From: Durusdinium trenchii
Taxonomy: Eukaryota; Sar; Dinophyceae; Suessiales; Symbiodiniaceae
NCBI GenBank assembly: GCA_963970005.1
Contig: CAXAMN010025361.1
Location: forward strand, 688,274-752,273
Direction of reading: 5' to 3'
Length of the DNA stretch: 64,000 nt
Shown: positions 46,772 through 59,329 of the stretch, in pieces
Layout: every line of letters begins with the position of its first letter
Numbering within the stretch: the stretch's first letter is position 1
Notes under the pieces: generated by a model
The model's database searches: none
What the model was told of the DNA's origin: nothing
The model's input: only the letters and a program-made list of their open reading frames with translations
Program-made: the position numbers and the translations under genes

Positions 46772-49700
46772 CTAAGCTGCAAAGTTGAAGCCTTTGTAGG
46801 GGTCGCTGAAAACTCCAAGGTGATACACCTTGCGCTTGAAATCATTCTCCTCCAGCAGCTCCTGCAGCTGGCACGATGCCATCTGGGGGTCAGGGTGAGG
46901 GTGGTTAATAACTTGACATGAAAGCCGAGAATGAGAGGAGTTCTATGACCTGCTTGTGTCCCCATTTGGTTTCCCAACTAGAAAGAGTTGTTGACATGCG
47001 GCAAACCACACCCCACGGGCCCATCCACACCGAGGCGGTCGCTGAAAAAAACGACCTTCTCTTTTCTCAGGTCGTCACATGTGATGGGAACTGGGAAGGG
47101 TAAGCCTGGAGCGGTTGGATCAACAGTCGTGATATTCCTCCAAATGAAATATGACCCATTGGAACGTGTGCTTGGTCAGCACATTGAATCCATGAGATCA
47201 TGAGACCGTTGAAGCAAAAAATAACAAGGTCCTGACATGTTTCTAGATGTGCTTGACTCACGGTTGTCCTTCACGTTCCGAGAAAACCGGATAGCCCCCC
47301 TGCAAAAATGGTCAATCCCTTGCTAACTAGGCAACTTTGAAGTTGCTAACCAAACCACACAAAGTCACACAAGTCTTTTGAACGACTCCGCAAACTTCAA
47401 AGCTTCAAACCTGAGAGTGTAGGCTTTTCAATCACCTCCGAGCACTCTTCATTCTTGCCCCGGTCGAGATCTCAGATCGATCCATTCTTTCAACGAAACG
47501 GGTGCGTCCCCCCGCCACATCAGGCCATCCGAAATTCCGGCACCTGAGGGACAAAGTTCCCTCCCGCCCTCAAAAGCTCCACAGGCCGTGCTGAACGGCC
47601 ATTCTTCTGGACCAAGCCTTTGACGGACGTGCCAAGAGATGTGGACGTGGGGAGGGGGGCTGGTTTGACCTGGGGCCATGTCGACCATGTAGATCAAAAT
47701 TGACCCTCATGGTTCATGATCCGTCAACTTCGCATAGTTTTGCTCACAGTTCGCCTGTTTGGTGGGCCTGGGAGTCCAGGAATTGGTTTTTGCTTTGTGG
47801 GTGGCACTGTGGAGCGACCATCGTGGCTTCTTCCGACTTCAAATCCATTCCTATAGGTCCTCATGGTTGAGACCAAATGCTTCAAATCCCATACCTCATG
47901 CATCCTCATGCACTGCACCTCCCCCTGCAATCTGCTCTCAGGGATTCCCATCCTCTGTCTTTGCCTTCTGGCCACCCTCCTGGTTATCCCCAAACCCTTC
48001 CAAACTGCCCAAAAATATAAAAAAATTGACGCCAAAGGCTCGCTGTCCCAAGTCCGCCAAGTTCTTCTTGTTGGACGGCGTCGCGGAGCCCGCGCTCGAG
48101 CGCGGCGACGGCGAATCCGGAGCGACGGTGGGCAGGGCGAGGCCCAGGCGGGCAGAGCTCGAGGCCTTACACAAACCGCGCAATGGAGGTGCAATTGATT
48201 AAGNNNNNNNNNNTCTCTCTCTCTATATCCATTGCCTCTCTGTTGCCCGGAGGTGACTAATCAGGCGCATTCAACTCATTCAACCCAACGAAAGGCTTGC
48301 AAATTCATAACATACCAAGCTTGCTTGAGGTAGGCCAGCATTGGCATTCATAGTCAGAGTCATAGTTGTAATGTATAGAGTAGTCGCTTTGTGCAACTCT
48401 CCCGCATATCCAATGCTTTACACCATGTTAGCAAGTGAAAATGCAAACGCCGAAGTGCCCTTCTTCCCGATTAGGCTTGGTTGAAAGGCCTGCGGCTCGT
48501 TGGTGGTGTGCCCAGCACCACCCCCCGCGTCACCGCGGAAGGAGGGCGGTGCATCCTACAGCCGTGGCAGGCTAAAGCGGTGAGGTCGCGGTTCGGGTGA
48601 CTCATTTAGAATCCAATGTGTATGATATCACATGCACAATATATATTGTTATAGATACATATATATATGACATTAATTCAAATTAGATGAATATGTAGAG
48701 AGAGAGGGAGAGGTACACGTACAGCAAGCAAGCAAGTGGTGGTTTACGTAGGTGTTTCATGGTGTTTCCTCTGTTTTGCTCTTTGGGATTTGAGCCAGGG
48801 TTCTATGGGGGCCGCGTAGCTGAATTCAATGTCAATTGCAACCCAGTGGGGAACATGTGTTTGAAGCCTTGGGTCCCAGATCAATGTGAACACAATGAGA
48901 AATAATCCTTTCTGAATCTCTGGTTATGATGGGCCACAGTCCCACAGTTCTTTGAAGGTTTTGAGGCAACTCGAGTGGTGAGAAAATGTGGAAAGGGGTT
49001 GCCCAAATTCGAGTCATCCAAGAGGCCGTTTGCCCAGCAGAGCCACGCACAGCTGGCGACTCATCCCCCTCGAACTGCTCCTCATACCCATCCTGCCCGC
49101 TCCTCGAATGCAACATCTGCGAAGCGGCCCGGCACGGGCGTCCCCCTTCGGAAGGATCAGCAAAAAAAAAGGACAAAAGGAAAGGACCACAATTGCAAGG
49201 AGATGCTTTTGAAGATTGCGTGTCCTCAATCACGTCACCCGACCTTCAAAAACACAATCCTTTGTAGTCTCCAATGCATTGAATTTCAATCGGGCACAAC
49301 AACTACGATCTCACAAGGCACTGAAGGCAACGCAAGGTAGCAGCAATTGTGCAAAGGCATTTGCCCAATTCTTCTCAAACATATCCCTCCTCATCGTGGT
49401 AGTGGAATACAGGTTTTCATCAGTGGAAACACATCACCGGTCCCGTGGCGTTCCAGATTCAGGGTGTTGAGGTGAAAACGAAGACTTCGAGGAACTATGC
49501 TAGAAAAAGTCTCTCCCCTCCATCGGAGCATCCCTAGCTTTTCGATCTTGCAACACCTGCCACCACCACTGAGCAAGACTACGTAGGCTCTACCCGACCG
49601 TCGAAGTCACCGCGCTGAAGACACTGTCACTTGCCCCAACATATTCAAAACAGGGACCATACATAGTGATTATATAGTATAGTGATCAAAGATCCGCAGA

Positions 49701-52700
49701 TGTGAAGACAAATGTGAAGAGTGCACCCAAATCAGGCTTAAACATGTAGGACACCAAACTAATTACCAGATACTACAAGTACCCTTCTTGCCGATGAGGT
49801 TCGTTTGAAAGACTGCCTGGGGCTCGTTGGCCGTGCCAGGCCCACCCACATCACCGCGGAAGGAGGGCGGTGCGTCCTGGAGCGCGAAGGATTGCCCCGC
49901 TGACACTGATGACAGTTGATGGGCCAAGTTGTGGCCAGCTGGGTTCATAACAGAAAGGAGAAGCGCATGCACCACAGATTGCCGGGGGTCATGCCGCCAC
50001 TCTCCTTTTCTTTCAGGAGCTGATGAGCCTCTCATGAACTCCCAGGTGATTGCAAGCAGGGCTCAGCTCGAAACAGAGCAGTTCTAGTATGTTCTAGTTC
50101 TAGTATCACACCTCGGAACTATCAAGAACCCTTGCTAGGGATACTCTTGCCCCCAGGAAATACCTCTTGCGTCAGTTTACCTCAAAATTGCCACATCCGC
50201 AAATCCTGTTGGAATCCCTGATGTAAATCATGCTAGGCGACGTGCTTTTTCACACGACTCTTGCACGTACGAGCACTTCTCCAAACAAATCCATCATTGG
50301 GGAAGACTTCAATCATCTTCAATCAGACTTGACTTCGGCTTTCTTCTGCGGCATTCACATGAATTCGGTGAACAAGCCAATTAACACTGAAACACACAGA
50401 TGTTTCCACCTCCATTGTGGCCAAACACCGCATCCCCTGCCTCCAACCCGCTCCGTCTCCGTCCTCCGAAGCGCCGGGGTCTGAGATCTCCAGGGCGCTC
50501 ACGCTCTCGGGCGCTTTCCTCGCAAAACGGGCTCTCTGGGAGTGTGAACAGCATTTCGGTGAACTGAAGACTGACGATTTTATGATGATTTCTGTCATGC
50601 TTGCGGGGAGCGCGAGCCGCCTGAACCAGCTGAGCGTCGTTTCAGACTGGAACGAAGGCGGCGAGCCTCCGGAGCCTCGCATCCTGGGTGGACCGGCTGC
50701 GAAGTCAAAAGCCAAAGGAGGCCTCTTTCCTTTTGGAGATTTATTTATCAAAGAAGGAAGCCTCTTCTTGATCATCATTCTGGCATCTTCAGAAGTACTC
50801 AGGAAAATTATGGGTGGTGCCGTGGTAGTTACTCTGGAGAGCTCGGATGAGCAAAGCTTGGCAAAAACGATACAAAATGCAAATGACCCGTTTGCCACCC
50901 CCAATTCCCGAGAAGTCCCGCTCGGCCGGGCTCGTTTCACCGTTTTTGGGAGGCGAGCTTCGAATTCCTTTCTTGCGCCCTTTTACGCAAATCGAAGACA
51001 TCGCTTTATCAAGCAAATGGAACCCAATGCATGCAGTAGCATGAGCATTCCCATGTTCTTGTTGTATTTTGGATTAGCATCTGTACGATCTGTATTTACA
51101 TGAGACTGACCACAGAATGGCATAATATGCAGTTGAGTTAAATGAATCGAAATGGATCGCAAATGCGGTGAATGAGAGAATTGGAGCAATGATTTTGTCC
51201 TTAAGATTTCTCATCAACACCCAATGGTCCAAGTAAAGGGGCCACACCGCCTTTGAACACTGCAAATAAAACAGATTTGCTGCGGAAACCATTGTCTACT
51301 ACATCTGCCCCCGTGACCACAGGATACCACAGGAGACCACCAGTCCCACTCACCCGTCTGCGTTGGATGCAATGAGCTCTCTCCAAGTATTGCCATGAAT
51401 GGCCTAGATATGGACTCAGGGACGAAACCATACATACTTCCAGCCAGCTAAGGAGAGAGCGGCCACCGGCGGTGGCACACCTCAACACAACCACGCACCG
51501 AGACCAGCCATGAACCACGCGTCACGAACCACCGAGCCGCTGCTGTGCGGAGCTGGGTCGTGGCTTCGGGGGCGAGCTGGGCCGGTTGAACTCCACCGCC
51601 GAGTGCGGCCGCGGCGAGGTGGAGCGGTTGGGCGACACGCTCCGCTCCCCGGGGATGCGCCGCTCCACCGGCGTCGGGGTGCCGCCGCGGGGCGTCAGAC
51701 CGAAGAACCTCGTTTGTGGTTCGGGGGCGACCCTGGAGGTTAGTTGGTTGGTGGCTGGGGGCCGCATGGATTGCTTACGGCTTCTGATAGGTCTTGTAGT
51801 TATGTATGTGATTAAGGATGTTATACAGTTATACAGATACAGTTATACAGTCATACAATATTCTTGCCATATTGAGGTGTGAGGAGAACTGGGGCCAAAC
51901 TGAGCGATGTCAAAAAACCATGCTTCTTTGGGGGTCAATTATGTGCAAGCCACGCTGAAATCGATTGACTATAGTGATTCGGCAAGTGCAGTATGCAATT
52001 ACCAAGTTCTTTGTGGAACAATAATGCTGATATATGCTGATGGGATGCACTATACAATACATATATATATATATACATATATAATCATAATGACTGTAAT
52101 ATGTCCTCCCTATCCAAAGGTCGACATGATGAAACTGCCCCAAGATATCCAAGATTTCAAGGACACTTGACATCGACCAAAGGAAGATCTTGGGCTGAGG
52201 ATGGCTGAGGCCAATGACCAAGTACACCAAATCAACGGCTGCCAATGCTGGCTTTCCGGCATCCCTGCGATCCAACTGTTGGAATTGCATTGGCTGAGCC
52301 CACGGGTGCCGATGTTGACGGCACCTGACAAATCCATGGTGTATGAGGGCACTTTTCAGGTTCGTCCGGTGCATGTCCTCCATCTTCCCAGCTCAGCTGT
52401 GACACATCGGGGGATGGGGCGAGGTCGCCGGTTTCTCCACCTTGGGCGGCACAAAAAGGCGGCCTTTCAAGTCCTTGAGCTCCTCGCTGACCTGGCGAGT
52501 TACGGCCGGGCGCCCGCGGCGCAAGAACCAGTGCAAAACATATATTTAAAATATTTAAACATGGATACACCATGAGGTATAGACTGTTAATATCTCTTAA
52601 TGTGTAGACGCTAGGAATGGTTATAGATAGTATAGACTCTTCATGAAACCACCATGAGGTTGTGACAGTCCACATCCATACCAATGCGATTTCATGGGAT

Positions 52701-53119
52701 GATAGATTAAGGATAATTGAGAACATTGAAATTAATCCGGTTGAACCCAAGCCCAAGCCAAAAACCACCCCAAGCAAGCCGAACCAAACTACCGACCAGT
52801 CTGGCTCACCCAAAGAAAGCCAAAGCAAAGCCAAGCGATACAAGACAACAAGAATAGAAAAGAACCCAAAGCACACACCCAAGCCAAACCGCAAACTAAC
52901 CATGCGAATATCAAATGCAAGACCCAAACCAATGTCGCTTTAAGACCAACCACCTTTCAAACATCAAACCAACCCAAGCGAACACCAACCAAAACCGCCA
53001 CCAACACTACCGCCTGCCACCACCAACACGACATGGCCTGCTGTCCATCCTGTGCCGCAGAGAGCAGCTCGGCCAGCGAGGACGCCAAACGCACTGGGTG
53101 CGGCCACTTCCTCGTCTGC
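46772..53119 (-). CDS. Ser/Pro-rich unknown protein, C-terminal half (ten exons)
   Basis: Exons 53119-53038 (LASSLAELLSAAQDGQQ), 52491-52406 (VSEELKDLKGRLFVPPKVEK), 51732-51533 (FFGLTPRGGTPTPVERRIPG and a long S/P-rich stretch), 50696-50621, 50518-50448 (APESVSALEISDPGASEDGD) and 49899-49783 (DAPPSFRGDVGG, NEPQAVFQ, LIGKKG) join in phase. A link is missing. Then 49116-49027 (GQDGYEEQFEGDES), 48165-48031 (NKKNLADLGQRAFG), 47669-47544 (SVKGLVQKNGRSARPVELLR, GGNFVPQ) and 46882-46772 (ELLEENDFKRKVYHLGVFSD, PYKGFNFAA, TAG) are again all in phase. Donors are GT with three or four GC. The N-terminus lies beyond 53.1 kb. Mostly disordered with a conserved-looking C-terminal tail. I do not recognise a family. 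The gap 48204-48213 falls in an intron. Confidence 0.65.
48204..48213. other. Assembly gap of 10 N
   Basis: Ten N between AAG and a TCTCTCTC run; probably a scaffold join of unknown size within an intron. Confidence 0.95.
48459..48555 (-). pseudogene. Second copy of the 49876-49783 exon
   Basis: Reads DAPPSFRGDAGGGAG, NEPQAFQPSLIGKKG, closely matching DAPPSFRGDVGGPG, NEPQAVFQTNLIGKKG in the exon ending at 49783. Acceptor (CTGTAG) and donor (G|GCACTT, a GC donor) positions are kept. Unlike copy 1 it has an in-frame TAG just before the shared part, so it can only be used with an acceptor at 48556. Either a duplicated exon under different splicing or a dead copy. Confidence 0.5.
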
Positions 53120-54012
53120 CTGGCACCGAGTGGCCACCAAGAACATTTGCCCACCAGGTGCCCAAACACGACCACACTTGGCCGTGCCCCGTGTGCCAGA
53201 ACAAAACCTTTAGGTACTGAGGTCCGTGCCGTGCTGCAGGTTTTTGCTAAAGGGTCACATGATTTTCCCGTGAGCTACACAATCCCGATATGTTGACAAA
53301 TCGGTAATCACGAATCGACTCATCAAGATGTTGTCGCGAATCCCGGCATATAGGCATGCTGCATGCAGTTTAACATTGTAATGCGCGCATTGTATTATAA
53401 GGATCACAACACGTAGCTTGTCCGGTAATTGATCCGAATTCACCAGTGCGGAACTTAGTTTGCAGCTGAGAGGCAACTTGGACCAAACCTGAGGTGATTC
53501 GATAACCGCGTCAGGGGTGTCGCTAGACCCAAACGATCCGACAGTGAGGGTTTCGGTTGGTCAGGTTGGGTGCTCGTGGACTCGTCCGATGGCCGTGACT
53601 GGTGAGCCTGAGCCTTCCATAACTGTTGCCAGTGACAAAACTGTAGTATATAGTTCACTCCAGAAATGCGGGACAAATGTGGCCTCTACATTTACATAGG
53701 CTGACTGCTGACTGAGTGCAATCATCTTCATACCCCCCCAAACGGGAGAAGTTGCACCAACACTCATCTGAACGCATCATCTCATATGTCGACAATCTCC
53801 TGACAAAACCCCATTCATACAATTCATAAATGACACTCTTCCTACATCCAACATAGTTTTCTACTGTATAGTTTTCCTATGTTTTCTTCTAACCCACACC
53901 CTCATTCTCTTCGTGAAGCCCGAACGCTTCCGACAAAACAAACAATCGCCGTCCCACACGTCCAAGATGATCAAAAACAGGAGCCCTTCCACCACCCACC
54001 TGTCCGACCCGT

Positions 54013-54150
54013 CCGACCCGTCACCCCGACCGGCCGTGGAACCGGAATGATTTCGGGCAATCCGGAGCTTGGAGGTGCAAACTTCTTGGGCACCACGACG
54101 ATGATCTCGAAGGAACCCAGCCGAGGGTAGCGCACCTTCTCACCTCCAAG
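54013..54150 (-). CDS. Probable exon; weak resemblance to the SelW/Rdx signature
   Basis: After ATCCCAG it reads LGGEKVRYPRLGSFEIIVVV then PKKFAPPSSGLPEIIPVPRP and VG, with G/C-rich third positions. The GSFEI phrase recalls the G-x-F-E-V/I segment of SelW/Rdx proteins, but no CxxC/CxxU is visible here, so that link is only a hint. It may be an upstream exon of the 46772-53119 gene. A diverged end of the 18-bp TIR family lies at about 54190. From 54270 to 55890 I see no gene, only A-rich sequence. Confidence 0.42.
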
Positions 54151-55898
54151 CTGGGATCTTTGGATTACTTTCCGTCTCACCGGGATTGGTAATGTTGACT
54201 CTTGATTTAGAAACTCCCCCCCCCCCTCAACAGCCAAGGCCTCCAATATAATGTATAAGAAAATCAATCAATTGATAATTAAATAAGGAATCCTTAGCTA
54301 GCTACCTCTGGAGCTACTCTGGCAATATTAAAATAAAAGGAATCAAGAAACCTAACTTTGAAGACATCTGGAATATTAATTACAATAAAAGGGAATGAAT
54401 CAATGCAAATAGAACTAACTTTTGAAATTTCAATGGAAATCTGAATCCAAAGACTTGCAATTTCAATGGTAAGTAAAGCAAATCACAAGGCAAAGAAAAG
54501 GAATAAAGATTTAAAGCCTCAAATCTCTAGACATTATTCTACGGCCCCCCCTGCTTGCTGGACTACCCCCTTTGCTTGAATGATTGTTTTGTTTTTCAAT
54601 ACTTTTGAATAAGGGATGTTATAAAGAAAGTGCGCACTGACTTTTGGAAACTTTTGGAAAGCTTCAAAACTAAAGAGCTTAGGAAAAGTTAATAAGGAAT
54701 AAAGGGTGAGTAAAGCAAATCAAAAGGGAAAAAGTAAACTATAACAAAAAAAATATTCCACTACAACTACCCCTCCCAAAAAGAAATGACATTATTCTGG
54801 GGGCCTTTATAAATCTGTGCAGGAAAAAACGTGTCATTATCCTAGGGTCGTTTATAAATCAGAGGACCACATTAGCTGAGGTCTAAGGTCTAGAATAATG
54901 CATCAATGATGGACATTTTTTTGTATAATTATTCCTTCGAGACGTTGTTCGGGCTGCAGTCTTTACAGTGTTAGCCTGGTGAATGATGTTTTGCTGCGGG
55001 GCCGATTTGCAAGCAAACACCCACACACGGATGATGCAAAATGAACCTATTGGTAAGAAAAAGCGGCTTGGCCCCCCCACAAATACATGCAACTACGAAG
55101 GAAGAGGTGTCTTCAAAAAGGCACACCTTTCAAGTATCCAAATGTCAGAAGTGCTATATGTTTTGCATTATGTAGAGAGTCCTTCGAATAATGCTTATGC
55201 CTTCACGTGGAAATACTTGCACCCAAATGATCCCAAATGCATGATTTTTAGATACAGTAATTGGATGTAATTGGTGCCTTCTGTGGTTGCCCCTTTTGTT
55301 TACGAATGTGTTAGGCAGCTGCAGCGTTAGATAGAAAAGAATAGCTCCAAGTGAACATGTACGCGCCCAAATGTAGGAAATTGATGCAACTTTCTACGTG
55401 ACACCTTCTTGCATTCGTAAACATGTTGAAATGCAAGGAGAGTCAAACAAAAACGACGTTTAGTTGAAGCAGGCCCGCGACAGCCATGCCGGCCTTTGGT
55501 GGTGGTGAACCAACCTCTGCAGTTCCAATATGGCGAGCAACCAGTGGGAGGCCCTGGGTTTGTAAAGACCTTGTGCCGGATGGCTTTCTCCTGCGGCACT
55601 CACAGTTTGACAACCACACCATATGAACAAACACAGCTTTGTATTTATATATGTTATATATATATATATAGATAGTCCTTTTGTGTCATCGACATGTGAT
55701 TGGTTTCCACGGGGACCCTGAACAACCCTGCGCACAACATCGCGCAGCCTCTGCACTGTGCACGGTCCGGGTGAGTAGCAAATTGCTCAAGCTGGTTTTG
55801 AGAGTTGCTCGCAAAAAGAAGGAGTTGATCAAATCAAGCACCAAAGCCAAGTGACAGTCGTTTGGGCTGGCTGATTCTCTGAAGCAAGCCCGAACTAG

Positions 55899-56818
55899 TC
55901 AAATGACCTTCACATGTCCTGGTTTCGTTCGCATGAGGGAGTGCAAGTCGTTCCCCATCCAGCATTGTTTTGCTCTACTGTGCTCGCCCTCCGCGTGAAT
56001 TATCTGTGTTCGGTTCACGAATGCCCCGTCCTCCAGGTGCATGTTCATCTGCCTCTCCACCTCTTTTGCATACTCCAAATATCTTTTGGCCTCAGCTGGT
56101 TCTGACATGGCCTCCAGCATTGCCCAGGGCAGTGAGAATTGGGAGTCGCTCCCAGCTCCAAGGACTGCTCCAAGGCTATATGGGTGCTTCGTGGGGTAAA
56201 GGCCTGTTGCTGGTCCGCCAGGGCTGTGGATATAGCTGGTTGTCTCACCACTGTGTCACAGTGATGACCTGGTAAATCCTTCTTGGTCCTCGTGGGTGGG
56301 GGGAACCAACCAAGTCCGACTAAATCATTCCCTAGGTGGAGTCCCCGTTCGCCAAACCGAGCCAGCATCGCCTCCCACCACGAAGTCTAGAAAGTTCATG
56401 ATCTCTGCAGGATGGGGGGGCCGTGATAGCTAAGGTGAGAGTGCGCATATGCTGGATTCTTCTGGGGCAGGAGGGCAGGATCTTCCTCACCCTCTCAGCA
56501 ACCCCAGGCCCCGCCTAACTCCGCCAAGTGGCACTGTAGGTCGTATGAAATGAATTCTCATCATGATGCTCGATCTCTATTCTGATATTCGACATGGACA
56601 CCGGACGCCACCGTTTCGGGCAGTCCGGAGCCTGAAAGCGCGTGTACCCTTTTGAGCCGACAAATGTTTTCAAGGCACAGGTCGCCAATGGCACCTGACG
56701 ATTCCAAGCAAAAGTGAAAACAAACCTGACTCTTCAATCTGGCTCGTCGGAGGACAAAAGGGCGGCCTTCCCGCACCAAGAAGTCTTGGTGCGAACGTTG
56801 GGAGCACGCAACATCCAT
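55899..56818 (-). CDS. Unknown 169-aa protein, four exons fully in phase
   Basis: Exons 56818-56726, 56694-56632, 56386-56321 and 56186-55899 contain whole codons (31, 21, 22 and 96 with the stop), all phase 0. Donors are GT, GC and GT; acceptors AG. ATG at 56818: MDVACSQRSHQDFLVREGRP; then VPLATCALKTFVGSKGYTRF, WWEAMLARFGERGLHLG and a long last exon with SLPWAMLEAMSEPAEAKRYL, EYAKEVERQMNMHLED and AKQCWMGNDLHSL. The C-terminal half is strongly helical. No membrane segment. I do not recognise a family. First intron only 31 bases, which is very short; the first two exons could be one with a different reading. Confidence 0.55.
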
Positions 56819-56827
56819 CTTCTGGAG

Positions 56828-56905
56828 GCAGGACGCTACTAGTAGCGCCTGGCCTTACTAGGGCATCGTTACTAGTAACAAAGGGCATTACTACTAGTAG
56901 CATTC
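56828..56905. repeat. CTACTAGTAGC-type dispersed repeat, copy 3
   Basis: GGACGCTACTAGTAGCGCCT, GGGCATCGTTACTAGTAACA and GGGCATTACTACTAGTAGCA in a row, immediately upstream of the 169-aa gene start. The units are partly palindromic. Related to 25600-25665 and 45815-45945. Confidence 0.6.
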
Positions 56906-57147
56906 TTCATTTTGCATAACAAACTGGGCGTTTCCACTCCCATGGAGGATTTGGAGGAAGGGTGATCACGAGTTACCCTGAAATGGAACATGGCCCCGAA
57001 AGGATGACGAAATCCTCATGCCGCTGCAGGCTCAAGTGGTGCCACCCACTCATGACCTTCCTGAGGAACATTGTTTCTGCTATGACTCCGCTGTGCTTCG
57101 GGTCTCTTTGAGACGCAAGGGTCGAATTTCAGATATTTCAGCATTCT

Positions 57148-57975
57148 TCAAATGCTGTTTTCGCACCACAGCGGTGGCCCCAAACGTCCGAATTGCACGA
57201 CTTTTTGGGCTGTTGAAGTAGACGGAATGGTGGCGGTGGGGAGTTCCTCACGGCCAGAGAGAAACATAGCGACGTGACGTCGCACCGCGACGACGCAGTT
57301 CCGCTGGCCGAAGACGTCCTCATGGCCTCAGCGGCCCTGGTTCTGCCAGTACTCGTGCTGCTCCTGGCGCTTCTGACGTCCGAGCTCATCCGCTGGATAT
57401 TGCAGCTTCCGTCGAGTCTTCCTGCCTCGGTAACGTGCCTCGACAGGGGATGGGCATCTGCCTCATGGGTCACAAACTTCAAGACAAACCACCCAAAATG
57501 GGGATTGTGCCATCTACTCTCAATACTCTCAATCCACTATATAACATTTCTCTCTCCCTCTCTCTCCTTTTGGGTGCCTCTTCCAGTTTCTTCTGTAATT
57601 GGCCCATCCAGGCCCAGCCATCGTGCAGCCGGTGCTCATCCGCTTGAAACTCCTGCAAAAACCCTTTCAAAGGCCACTGATAGGGATCCTAATCGGTGAA
57701 ACTCCAGAGATGTCAGGGCTCTCAGCACAGCATCCTAATTGATGAAACACATCTTTCAACAACAACAACAACAACAACAACAACAGCCACTGCCACACCA
57801 CACAAACCCGGTCTGCGCCGTGGTCTGCGCCATCCTCCAGGACCTTCTGCCGGAGCTCTCTGGCCCGTGTGCCATCCGCTGGGTCCCGACTGAACGCACG
57901 CAGCACCACGTTCCACGGCGACCGCAGCGAGGACCACGCAGCCGTCGAAGTAGTGATGCGACGCAGCGCAGCCAT
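57148..57975 (-). CDS. Probable mitochondrial 133-aa protein, four exons with GT, GA and GC donors
   Basis: Exons 57975-57808, 57652-57567, 57421-57336 and 57209-57148 add up to 402 bases, exactly 134 codons with TGA. Introns 57807-57653, 57566-57422 and 57335-57210 begin with GT, GA and GC and end with AG. ATG 57975 opens a basic, Ser/Thr-rich, acid-free leader (MAALRRITTSTAAWSSLRSP, then VVLRAFSRDP), typical of a mitochondrial presequence with an R-x-F-S type cleavage site. The rest is charged and helical: ARELRQKVLEDGADHG, DEHRLHDGWAWMGQLQKKLE, ADELGRQKRQEQHEYWQNQ, ending FGRLGPPLWCENSI. I do not recognise it; a small subunit or assembly factor of a mitochondrial complex is a guess. The first intron carries an AAC microsatellite (57755-57785). 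Confidence 0.68.
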
Positions 57976-58627
57976 GGTGCAGCTGTGGAGAAACTGAGGT
58001 ATTCGGGCAACAACTGAGCTGATAAAACTTATACTATATATATATTATATTCTATTATATTCTTCAGCACCAAAAATGCGTGGGTGGTGATGAAAGCCTT
58101 GAATTGGAAACATGGCTTTGGGATGCTTTGGGAGCTCCTGGTGGTACATGCATGTCATAAGTGGTTGAGGGTTCAAAACCAACCCATTGATGACCGCTGA
58201 CGAGTTGACGTAGATTTGTGCGAATCTCTTGGGTATGTTTGGGGCCGAATGGAAAATTAAACATATGTATATAATGGTATATACTGGAAACAAGGTCCTT
58301 ATTCACCACCTCAAATGCAGGTTGCAAGTCCAACCAAAACGTTCGTTCACTGGCCGGAGCTGGCTGTATAATGCCAACAGCTTGAGCTGAACAAAAACCG
58401 AAGGCGCGGCCCGTTTGACGCTTCTTTTTTCAGCCTCTTCTTCACTGGTGGGCCGACCAAAGGTTCAATCAAGGTCACCTAAAGTAAACGGTGAGTGGAG
58501 GGTTTAAGTGAGAATCCTGGAGATGTGAGCCCCCTTCAGGGCTGCAAATCCCCTTCAGATCCTTGGCAAACGGCGTGAACTCTCTGCCGCTTGGAGAGGG
58601 CCATGGCAGGCTCAAGCCTACAAATGT

Positions 58628-58800
58628 TCATTTGGGCATCTTCCACCGAGCGATGGCGGCCTCCAACCTCAGAGTGATAGCCTCCACCCACTTTTGCCCC
58701 AAATCGACGCTTGGATCCCCGAAATCGGGTCTCGGCTCCTCGGGGACCTCCTGGGCCACCGGGATTTCGCCACGTGCCTCGCGAGGCGGGGCCAGGGTGG
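58628..58800 (-). CDS. Probable terminal exon of an unknown gene
   Basis: Minus strand reads ARGEIPVAQEVPEEPRPDFG, DPSVDLGQKWVEAITLRLEA and AIARWKMPK followed by TGA, with strong G/C third positions. An acceptor CGCGAG lies at its start. It lies upstream of the 133-aa gene in the same direction and may belong with the exons at 59717-60204. A further exon-like stretch (SLPWPSPSGREFTPFAKDL) follows at about 58605-58545. Confidence 0.5.
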
Positions 58801-59329
58801 ATGAAGAGAACAAGACCGACCATTCAGTCCCAAGTGCAACGGAACAGAGGACTCTGCTCAGGGGGAAGGGTGTTGAGTTCAGGGAAAGGGTGGTGACTCT
58901 GCTCATTGCTCTTTAGAAGCAATGCTTAGGGAAAGGCTGTTGAGTTCACCTGCTCAGACTCTGCAGATTTCATTTGGAAACCAATGTTCCCGGGAGACGA
59001 GTCCCGGCAATGCCCACCCACTAGCAAAGGAAGATTATTCTTCCACAAATGTAAAGCTAGTGTTCCATAGCTCACGCTCCACAGAACTCATGCTCCACAC
59101 GCTCGCCAACGTAAATTAAATTGCCATGTCTCATCGCTATGTGCAGATATATGCAGCATGCAACAGCTTCCTCACAGCCCGCATTGCCTGGTGGTAGGTA
59201 TGTTCAAGAGACGGTATCTGAAAGTTCTGGGTGGAAGGAAATAGGTAAGATGATCTTACCATGCGTCTATACGGTCACTACTATTACTATACTCCTGAAC
59301 ATCACCCGCCCATGGAAAACCAGCTCGGA

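Noticed and set aside
47759-48202. 147-aa and 111-aa plus-strand ORFs
   Set aside because: Antisense to the exon 48165-48031, which has nearly all G/C third positions in the minus frame and joins in phase to neighbours.
50417-51103. 228-aa plus-strand ORF
   Set aside because: It is antisense to two minus-strand exons (50696-50621 and 50518-50448) that join in phase.
57274-57699. 141-aa plus-strand ORF with a hydrophobic segment
   Set aside because: Antisense to exons 2 and 3 of the phased 133-aa gene.
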